Positions 1 through 8,160 of a stretch of DNA of 64,000 nt are shown here, piece by piece. Location of the stretch: assembly GCF_014861485.1 (NCBI RefSeq), contig NZ_JACZHT010000001.1:248001-312000 (forward strand), written 5' to 3'. The DNA is from Phaeovibrio sulfidiphilus (GTDB taxonomy: Bacteria; Pseudomonadota; Alphaproteobacteria; Rhodospirillales; Rhodospirillaceae). The notes beneath the pieces were generated by a model that saw only the letters and a list, made by a program, of their open reading frames with translations, was not told where the DNA came from and did not search any database. A program made the translations under genes and the position numbers. Position 1 is the first letter of the stretch; each line of letters starts with the position of its first letter.

Positions 1-2340
1 ATCCGAAGATCCGGGGCCTACCACCTGTACATCACGCGAGCGGTCCCGCCGTAGCTGTCACGCTGGCCGACAGAGCCCTGGAAGCCGGCGCCCACAGACA
101 GCGTCTCCAGCGCGGTCCACTGGACACCGACCTCACCGATACCGGTGTGCCCCATGACGTCGATGGCCGGGATGTGCGCAACGTTCGGAGAGCCGATCTT
201 ACGGGCGGAACCCTTCTGGGTGCCGTCGAACTCGTACTCCCACGCCGCACCCACATAGCCCTTCAGACTGGGCAGGAAGGTGTGCGACAGGCGGGCACCG
301 AGGCGCGAGCGGGCCGACAGGGAGCTGTCGAAGCGCAGTTCCTCGCCGGCCGTGTCGCTCGCCGTGTCCGACCCCATGTGGGCGAACAGGCCCTTCGCGT
401 AGAGGTCGGCCTGGCCGTCCTGCCACGTGTCAACCAGCATGCCGAGGCCGACGTGACCGCCGACGTAGGTGGCGTCGGTGTCGAAGTTGGTCGCGGACTG
501 GTGCCCCTCGTACTCCGCGTCAACGTAACCGGCGCGAACCGAGGCGTCGGCGTAGATGCCGTTGCAGAAGCTGTCGTGACGGACAACCAGCGCACCGCCG
601 TAGTAGCTGGCGTCGGCCCTCCCGTTGAACGCACCGCGCCAGGCGAAGGCATTGTTCAGGTCATAGCCGCCCCAGCCGGCCTCGAACAGGACACCGACCG
701 TCGTGCGGCCGTACTCGTGGTCGAGAGCAACTCCGGGACCAGCCGCCAGGCTGAAGCCCGTGCCCGAGACATCTGAGCCCGTCGTCACCCTGGAGTGGCC
801 ACCGCCAACGGTAACCATGGCGACGGGCTGGATGCCCCTGGCCGGGTTGTAGGCGCCAAGCGGAAGCGCGGTGTCGAACGCATCCACCAGAAGATCCTGA
901 CCCTGGTTCAGCAGGGTTTCGGACGCCGTGCGGGCCTGCAGCGCGGACGTGCCACGGTCAGCCGCGATACCGCGGAACTCAGCAATAACCGAGTCGTTGG
1001 TACCCCAGTCGCGGATCGTGTCGGTGGCGTCGTTGTTGCCGTAACCGACCGCGTACACGCCCTCGATGAAGCCCTGGTGAGCCCAGGAACGCGCCTCGAT
1101 GGTGGCGGCCCGGTCCTCGGAAAACGTCCTGCCGCGGATCGTGGACACATCACCCTGGATCCGGTCAACCAGCGTCAGGCGGGGGTTGATGCCCTTCTGA
1201 GCGTATTCCTTGCTCTTGCGCAGGCTCTCCATGTCGTCGATGGAGTCCAGACGCTGGCTCAGGTCGACAGACCGGTCGCGATCAAGGTGAACGATCGGAG
1301 CCGTGCCACCCACAACCTCAAGAGCCACGATGCCGTTGGCACCGGTCTCGGTCACGAGCTTGTTCTTCTTGCCATCGCTGCCGGTGGCAAGACGCTGGCC
1401 GTCAAACTTGGCCTGCCACGCGTCCGCCTCGGCGATACGACCCGGGAGGTCGTTCGACAGGTGGAACAGCGCCTCGTTCACGGTCAGAGCCTGACCCGGG
1501 GCAGTCGAGGTGATCGCCAGACGGGCCGATGTGTGGTAGCCGCGGAACATGTCCCCCACCTCCAGACGGCCGCCGAACGCGTAGTTGCCCGTCCCACCGG
1601 CGCCCGCCATGTCGCCCCTCACCACGGTCTGGGAGCCGGAGCCCAGCCACAGGGTGCTGAAGGCCACGCCGCGAGCCGACCGATCCTTGAGGTTGCCCGC
1701 AACCGCATTCTGGAAGTCCAGCGTGGTGGCCGTGATCTGGACCGGGTTCTCGATCCAGTCCCGGGACACGGTGTTCGTGGTCGCAACGTGGATACGATCG
1801 GCCCACAGGTCCGCACGACCGCGGGTGCCCTTGTTGTCATCGACCGTGATGGCGATGCTGTTCGGGCCCGAGTAGCGGTTGTCGACGATGGTCAGCGTTC
1901 CCGGAAGAGACAGGCGACGGACATCGTTCGCATCGGCCGTTGTCGTGGTCGTGAGATCACGATCGTTGTCGATCACCCAGTCCTTGCGGATCTCGAAGCC
2001 AGTGATCGTCGCCTGCAGGTAGTTCTTCTTGTCCGCGGCGGTCACGATACCCAGCGAGTAGGTCGCGTCCGCCACGTTGCCCCAGGTGTCGCCGATGGTG
2101 CCGGCGCCGTTGTGACCCGTGAAGGTCGAGCCCGCCGCCGTGTTGACCAGGTTCACGGCCTGGCCCAGACGGACGTTGTCCGCGCCCAGGATGTTGACCT
2201 TCGTGGTGTCGCTGATCGCCAGGCCGGAGCCATCCTTCGAGCCCGCGTTCACCGACAGAATCTGGGGCACGAGGCCCTCATTCGGAACGTGCGCAAGGTT
2301 CGCCACGTCAAAGACAACGGTCCGTCCGGACGCGGACAGC
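1..2340 (-). repeat. Shared 3' block of the autotransporter pair, copy 1
   Basis: This block encodes the conserved C-terminal ~770 residues of paralog 1. It matches 5821-8160 at a constant offset of 5820 bp at every point I compared between positions 18 and about 2340, so no net insertion or deletion is visible there. Beyond ~2340 the register slips (a 3-nt shift) and similarity decays. Only one base differs in spacing in the 3' flank. Confidence 0.85.
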
Positions 2341-5300
2341 GGGACCGCCACCTCTCCGAGCTCCCTGTCCGTCCGGGTCACATCAAGCCGGTTGGGCGTG
2401 TTGACGCCATTTTGAACCGCATTGCCCGCGTAGAGATGACCCCCCGCCTGCCAGGTCCAGCCGGGGGAGCCGGTGGCCGAGGCAAGGGACAGCGTCCGCC
2501 CCCCGCTCATGCCCAAATGGGTAAATGCGACCCGATAGGCGCCCCCCGGCAACGTGGTACCGGTTACGGGTCTCTCGTTGAGCTTCAGGGTCAGATCCTC
2601 GTTTGCGGCGAAAAGGGTGGTGGCGGTCACGAACACCGACCCGTGCGCCCGGTCGATGTTCAAAACCGAGCCCGATCCTCCGCCCGTACGCAGGACCGAA
2701 ACCTCAACCCTCGCCTCGCCCGCGTGAGGCGCAGCAAACCCTGCGTCATCAAAATCGGACCACGTCCCGCTGATCCGCCCGCTGTGAGTATCCATATTGG
2801 TTACCGTCAGCGTGTCGGCTGTCAGGCGGGAGACAGACCCCCTGCCAGTTGCGAATTTGTGCCCGTTCCCTCCGTAAATTCTCAAATGATCCGCCACGTG
2901 AACATGACCGCCCCTCACGGCAAGCGTCACGTCGCCGCCCGAACCGTTGTCCAGGGGCCGGTCTCCCGTCGCCCGGGTCTGGCCTCCTCCACGCAGACTC
3001 AGCCCCTGGCCGAAGTACGCCGAGCCGCGGCTCACGTCCACCGTCACGGACCCACCATTCCCCCCGGTGAAGTTGATGGACGCGCTGCCCGCCCTGCCCC
3101 CGATGAACAACCCCTCTCCCGCCACATCAAGGGTACCCACGGCAATACGGGCGTTTCCGGCCCGCGCTCCGGCCACCTTTTCGTTTGCGTGCCCGCCGTC
3201 GCCGCCACGAATTACGAGCTGGCGGCCAGCCTGATACGTGCCTCCCACAGAGACCTCGAGATCGCCCCCTACTCCGGCCACGACAGCGCCCGTCGGAATA
3301 CGGGGGTCGAGCTGGTGGTTCGCGGCCCTTGAGTTTCCCGCATACCCGGTCACAAGCGAATGATCGCCCCCGACACGCACGTCCCGTGCAACCGAAAGGG
3401 TGGCGCCTCTTCCATTCCCGGCCCGCCCCGCGGTCTCAAAGCCGGAAAGGATCCCGCCGCCGGAGGCCGGGTTTATCTCCAGCCCCCCCGAGGCCGAGAC
3501 AAGGTCGCGCCCGACTGTCACCTGAATGGCACCCGAATCACCGGCATCCCCGCCAGTGGCCACACTGCCACCCTGGGCTCTGATCCCGATCCGCAGCACA
3601 TTCCCAAACGTGATATCGGACGCGTAGCTGACCCGAACATCGCCACCATCACCGCCCCGGGCGGGGCCTCCCTCACCCCAAGCCTCCCCCCCGCTCCCGC
3701 TTGCAAAGGAGGCCCCCCCTGCATAAACGGCGGCACCGTGGTAGATCTCCTCCACGTTCCCGCCCCGGCCGCCCACACCTGCACTGTTAACCAGGCTCCC
3801 AATTCCCCCAATCACACGGTATTGGTGGTCCAGTGTCGTGCCCGAGCTGAGGCATACATCCGTAACCCCGGTGAGGCGCGAGGCACCGTAAACCACGCGG
3901 ACATCCCCACCCGCACCGCCCTCACGCGTCTCCCGGGCGTCCCTATCCAAAGAGAGGAAGCCTCCGCCCCCTGCAACAATTTCCGCATCGCCCCCGATCA
4001 GGGTGCGACCGCCCACGCTCAGAAAAACGCCGCCGCCCTCGCCGCCTTTTCCCGCAAGGCCGGACGCGCCTCCATGGCCTGCTTGAAGAACAAAGCGGCC
4101 GCTGTAGTACACGGGTGAGCCGTCCGAAAGCGTTGCCTGGCGGACCTCGAGAGTGTCCTCGACCCGGAGGATAACATCCGTGGACCGGCCTCCCCTCCCC
4201 CCCGAATCCGTATCGGAGCCGGATCCGCCCGTGGCGCCGTCGCCCGTCGAGTTCATTGCGGCGACCAGGTTGCCGTAGACCGAAATCCTGCCCGCATCCA
4301 CAGTAATCGTGGACGCATTACCGCCGGTACCGGTCCCCGCGCCGCGTCCGGATCCCGCCAGAACCGAGCCACCGCCCGCTGTTTCGATGAAAAAATCCCC
4401 CGCCGCGTATTCCCCGGGGGGCATCCCGTTGGCGTACCCGACCTCCACTTCCCCGAAAATTTCGTGTTTCGCCGTGCCGTCACCGCCCCGCCCACGGCCT
4501 GACGCATCCCCGCCGGCGGCGCCAGACAGGGTCAGGGTGCCGTCAGCACCACCAAGAACGACCAGCTTTTTCGCAAATGTCACGACGCTCCGGCCGCCGG
4601 ACCCACCATCTCCGACGCCACCTTCGCCCCCCGCAACCGCGGTTGACCGGTACTGCCCCTTGACGACCACGTCCTCGAGAAAGCTCACGGTAACCGTTCC
4701 GGCACTGCCGCCCGTTGACCCGGCCCCCTGCCCGCCCCGACCGCCTTGTCCGCCCGGTCCGATCTCAACCCGAGTTCCCAACGCGGTGGACACGGTGCCT
4801 GAGAAAACGGCCGTGACGTCTCCCCCGTCGCCGCCACGACCGTTCGGAAGAGCACCCCCGTCGCCCCCCTTGCCCGACTGAATGGTGAGAGTTTTGCCGC
4901 TGGCGAGAACCAGGGGACCGTTGAGCGTCACCGTCGCAGCCCCACCCGAGGCGCCGGCACCGCCGACCCGCCCATCCGCCACGGACCAGCCCGAAGACCC
5001 CTCCCCGCCGGCGAGGGTCACGGACCCCATACCTCCGTTCGGATCGACGCCTGCGAAAGAGCCGGACCAGCGGGCCTCGCCTCCAGCCCCCACGCTGAGC
5101 GTCCCGCCGCTGGACGCGGTGAATGCACCGGCCTTGCCCCCCGTGACGGTCAGTGTATCGCCATCCTGGAGAACATCCCCTGTCACCCACGCCTCGCCGC
5201 CCTTCAGGTCTCCGGCGGGAGGAACCGGTGCACCCCGGTGCTCCGACCCTCCGTCTGCGCGCACAGCCTCCCCTGCAAGGCCAGACGTCGCCGATGCATC

Positions 5301-5432
5301 ATTGCTCGCACCCTCTCCCCCTTTGACGACCGCCGACGCCGCGCGAGCATCGCCCGCGGCAACGAACGGACACGCCGCAACAAGTGCAAGCACCGAAACA
5401 AGAACTCCCGCCCGCCCAACTCCGCACTTCAT
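18..5432 (-). CDS. Large Gly-rich autotransporter (type Va), paralog 1
   Basis: A 1804-residue surface protein predicted to be exported by Sec and to thread its passenger through its own C-terminal outer-membrane barrel. Residues 1-31 form a signal peptide (MKCGVGRAG, hydrophobic core, cleavage near ARA). Residues ~32-1060 are repeats of ~40-50 residues that alternate GG-rich turns with short beta strands, as expected of a parallel beta-helix. The last ~270 residues are the autotransporter barrel, ending in the aromatic motif MYRW. The start at the MKCGV methionine is preferred over an upstream ATG because it gives a signal peptide matching that of the downstream paralog. From about residue 1030 to the end it aligns with that paralog almost without gaps; the passenger does not. 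The barrel holds one cysteine (HDSFCNG). The passenger ligand or function cannot be told from sequence. The 3' flank is cut by the window edge. Confidence 0.93.
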   Translation of the reverse strand: MKCGVGRAGVLVSVLALVAACPFVAAGDARAASAVVKGGEGASNDASATSGLAGEAVRADGGSEHRGAPVPPAGDLKGGEAWVTGDVLQDGDTLTVTGGKAGAFTASSGGTLSVGAGGEARWSGSFAGVDPNGGMGSVTLAGGEGSSGWSVADGRVGGAGASGGAATVTLNGPLVLASGKTLTIQSGKGGDGGALPNGRGGDGGDVTAVFSGTVSTALGTRVEIGPGGQGGRGGQGAGSTGGSAGTVTVSFLEDVVVKGQYRSTAVAGGEGGVGDGGSGGRSVVTFAKKLVVLGGADGTLTLSGAAGGDASGRGRGGDGTAKHEIFGEVEVGYANGMPPGEYAAGDFFIETAGGGSVLAGSGRGAGTGTGGNASTITVDAGRISVYGNLVAAMNSTGDGATGGSGSDTDSGGRGGRSTDVILRVEDTLEVRQATLSDGSPVYYSGRFVLQAGHGGASGLAGKGGEGGGVFLSVGGRTLIGGDAEIVAGGGGFLSLDRDARETREGGAGGDVRVVYGASRLTGVTDVCLSSGTTLDHQYRVIGGIGSLVNSAGVGGRGGNVEEIYHGAAVYAGGASFASGSGGEAWGEGGPARGGDGGDVRVSYASDITFGNVLRIGIRAQGGSVATGGDAGDSGAIQVTVGRDLVSASGGLEINPASGGGILSGFETAGRAGNGRGATLSVARDVRVGGDHSLVTGYAGNSRAANHQLDPRIPTGAVVAGVGGDLEVSVGGTYQAGRQLVIRGGDGGHANEKVAGARAGNARIAVGTLDVAGEGLFIGGRAGSASINFTGGNGGSVTVDVSRGSAYFGQGLSLRGGGQTRATGDRPLDNGSGGDVTLAVRGGHVHVADHLRIYGGNGHKFATGRGSVSRLTADTLTVTNMDTHSGRISGTWSDFDDAGFAAPHAGEARVEVSVLRTGGGSGSVLNIDRAHGSVFVTATTLFAANEDLTLKLNERPVTGTTLPGGAYRVAFTHLGMSGGRTLSLASATGSPGWTWQAGGHLYAGNAVQNGVNTPNRLDVTRTDRELGEVAVPLSASGRTVVFDVANLAHVPNEGLVPQILSVNAGSKDGSGLAISDTTKVNILGADNVRLGQAVNLVNTAAGSTFTGHNGAGTIGDTWGNVADATYSLGIVTAADKKNYLQATITGFEIRKDWVIDNDRDLTTTTTADANDVRRLSLPGTLTIVDNRYSGPNSIAITVDDNKGTRGRADLWADRIHVATTNTVSRDWIENPVQITATTLDFQNAVAGNLKDRSARGVAFSTLWLGSGSQTVVRGDMAGAGGTGNYAFGGRLEVGDMFRGYHTSARLAITSTAPGQALTVNEALFHLSNDLPGRIAEADAWQAKFDGQRLATGSDGKKNKLVTETGANGIVALEVVGGTAPIVHLDRDRSVDLSQRLDSIDDMESLRKSKEYAQKGINPRLTLVDRIQGDVSTIRGRTFSEDRAATIEARSWAHQGFIEGVYAVGYGNNDATDTIRDWGTNDSVIAEFRGIAADRGTSALQARTASETLLNQGQDLLVDAFDTALPLGAYNPARGIQPVAMVTVGGGHSRVTTGSDVSGTGFSLAAGPGVALDHEYGRTTVGVLFEAGWGGYDLNNAFAWRGAFNGRADASYYGGALVVRHDSFCNGIYADASVRAGYVDAEYEGHQSATNFDTDATYVGGHVGLGMLVDTWQDGQADLYAKGLFAHMGSDTASDTAGEELRFDSSLSARSRLGARLSHTFLPSLKGYVGAAWEYEFDGTQKGSARKIGSPNVAHIPAIDVMGHTGIGEVGVQWTALETLSVGAGFQGSVGQRDSYGGTARVMYRW

Positions 5433-5837
5433 ACCTTTTACCCCGTACTTCGTGGATCCGCCCCCGAACCACTCCTCAAAAGGGCACTCCCGAGAACAGG
5501 GCGGACACAACAACCTTGCAGTGGAAAATACAATAAAAACTCCCGAAGACACAGAATTTTACAGCCTTAAAAATGAGATTTGTCCACATCGCTACCCTAA
5601 AGCGGCATTAGTACACATCACACATGTGAAGATTCCCACTGGAAGCACGCAACTTATTGGTTTTTCTATTACCTCAGATTTAAATTCACAGGCGGCGACG
5701 CAGCGACACCATCCCGGAACAAGCGCGGTGACGCTCCGGCAGCAGGACCGGACAAAAAAAAGGCGGCTCCCGAAGGAGCCGCCCATTCAGATCCGAAGAT
5801 CCTGGTGTCTACCCGATGGATCCGAAGATCCGGGGTC
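5433..5837. other. AT-rich spacer between the two autotransporter genes
   Basis: This holds the leader of paralog 1 and the 3' end of paralog 2. Positions ~5515-5700 are strikingly A+T rich for this genome and probably contain the paralog 1 promoter, though I cannot assign convincing -35/-10 hexamers. A CACATGTG palindrome lies near 5621. The 12-mer ATCCGAAGATCC occurs near 5791 and again near 5820, and also at positions 1-12 beyond paralog 1. No protein gene is seen. Confidence 0.6.
5754..5783 (-). terminator. Intrinsic terminator of autotransporter paralog 2
   Basis: On the minus strand a perfect 9-bp stem (GGCGGCTCC / GGAGCCGCC, loop TTCG) is followed by eight T residues. It lies 55 bp past the stop of paralog 2, so the two autotransporters are transcribed separately. 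Confidence 0.9.
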
Positions 5838-8160
5838 TTACCACTTGTACATCACGCGAGCGGTACCGCCGTAGCTGTCACGCTGGCCGACGGAGCCCTG
5901 GAAGCCGGCACCGACCGACAGGTTCTCCATCGCGGTCCACTGGACGCCGACCTCACCGATACCGGTGTGGCCCTTGACGTCGATGGCCGGGATGTGCGCG
6001 ACGTTCTGGGAGCCGATCTTACGAGCGGAACCCTGCTGCTTGCCGTCGAACTCGTACTCCCACGCCGCACCGACATAGCCCTTCAGGGTGGGCATGAAGT
6101 TGTGCGACAGGCGGGCACCGAGGCGCGAGCGGATGGAGGTCGAGCCGTCAAAGCTCAGCTCTTCCCCAGCCGTGTTGTGCACGGTGTCCGAACCCATGTG
6201 GGTGAACAGGCCCTTCGCGTAGAGGTCGGCCTGGCCGTCCTGCCACGTGTCAACCAGCATGCCGAGGCCAACGTGACCGCCGACGTACGTGGCGTCGGTG
6301 TCGAAGTTGGTCGCGGACTGGTGACCCTTGTACTCCGAGTCAACGTAACCAGCGCGGACCGAGGCGTCGGCGTAGATGCCGTTGCAGAAGCTGTCGTGAC
6401 GGACAACCACCGCACCGCCGTAGTAGCTGGAGTCGGCCTTCGCATTGAACGCACCGCGCCAGGCGAACGCGTTGTTCAGGTCGTAGTCACCCCAACCGGC
6501 TTCGAACAGGACACCCACCGTCGTGCGACCGTACTCGTGGTCGACGGAGAGACCCGGACCGGCCGCCAGGCTGAAGCCCGTACCGGAGACGTTCGAACCG
6601 GTATCCACCTCACGGTGGCCACCACCGACCGCAACCATGGCGACGGGCTGGATGCCCTTGGCCGGGTTGTAGGCGCCGAGCGGAAGCGCGGTGTCGAACG
6701 CGTCGACCAGCAGATCCTGACCCTGGTTCAGCAGGGTTTCGGACGCCGTGCGGGCCTGCAGCGCGGACTTGCCGAGGTCAGCAGCGATACCGCGGAACTC
6801 AGCGATAACCGAGTCGTTGGTACCCCAGTCGCGGATCTTGTCGGTGGCGTCGTTGTTGCCGTAACCGACCGCGTACACGCCCTCGATGAAGCCCTTCTGA
6901 GCCCAGGAACGCGCCTCGATGGTGGCGGTCCGGTCCTCGGCGAAGGTCTTGCCGCGGATCGTGGACACATCACCCTGGATCCGGTCAACCAGCGTCAGAC
7001 GCGGGTTGATGCCCGACGGAGCGTAAGCCTGCTTCTTGCGAAGGGTCTCCATCTCGTCGGTGGAGTCCAGACGCTGGGTCAGGTCGACAGTCCAGTCGCG
7101 ATCGAAGTGAACGATCGGAGCCGTGCCACCGACAACCTCAAGAGCCACGATGCCGTTGGCACCGGTCTCGGTCACGAGCTTGTTCTTCACACCGTCGGTG
7201 CCGTTGGCAAGACGCTGGCCGTCAAACTTGGCCTGCCACGCGTCCGCCTCGGCGATACGACCCGGGAGGTCGTTCGACAGGTGGAACTGAGCCTGGTTCA
7301 CCGTCAGAGCCGCCGCGGCAACAGACGCGTCGTTCGTCAGGCGAGCCGAGGTGTGGTAGTCGCGGAACTTGTCGCCAACTTCCAGACGGCCACCGAAGGC
7401 GTAGTTGCCAACACCGTCAGCACCCGCCATGTCACCCCGCAGGTTCGTCGCCGAACCGGAGCCGAGCGCCAGGGTGTTGAAGGCCACACCACGAACCGAA
7501 CGGTCCTTGAGGTTGCCCGCAACCGCGTTCCCGAAGTGCAGCGTGGTCGAGGTGATCTGGTTGCCGTTCTCGATCCAGTCGCGGGACACGGTGTTCGTGG
7601 TCGCAACGTGGATCTTGTCGGCCCACAGGTCCGCACGACCGCGAGTACCCTTGTTGTCATCAACCAGGATGCCAAGGTTGTTCGGGCCCGCGTAGCGGTT
7701 GTCGACGATCTTCAGGGTACCCGGCAGGGACAGACGACGAACGTCGCTACCGTCGGCAACGTCAGCGGTCTCAAGGTCACGGCTGTTGTCAATGACCCAG
7801 TCCTTGCGGATCTCGAAGCTGGTGATCGTCGCCTGCAGGTAGTCCTTCTTGTCCGCGGCGGTCACGATACCCAGCGAGTAGGTCGCGTCCGCAACGTTGC
7901 CATAGGTATCCCCGATGGTGCCGGCGCCGTTGTGACCCGTGAAGGTCGAACCGGCAGCGGTGTTCACCAGGTACACGGTCTGGCCAAGACGCAGGTTGTC
8001 CGCGCCCAGGATGTTGACCTTCGTGGTGTCGTTGATCGCCAGACCGAAGGCGTCAGCCGAAGTGGCGTTCACCGCCAGGATCTGGGGGACAGCACCCTTG
8101 GCCTCAACGCGGTCAAGGTTGGCCACGTCGAAAGCGGCCGTACGACCGGCTGCCGACTGC
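5821..8160 (-). repeat. Shared 3' block of the autotransporter pair, copy 2
   Basis: Partner of 1-2340 at a fixed offset of 5820 bp. Most differences are single substitutions, many at third codon positions. Confidence 0.85.

Noticed and set aside
795-3332. An 845-codon open frame antisense to autotransporter paralog 1
   Set aside because: Same artefact. Its sequence parallels the antisense frame of paralog 2, as expected from the duplicated barrel block.
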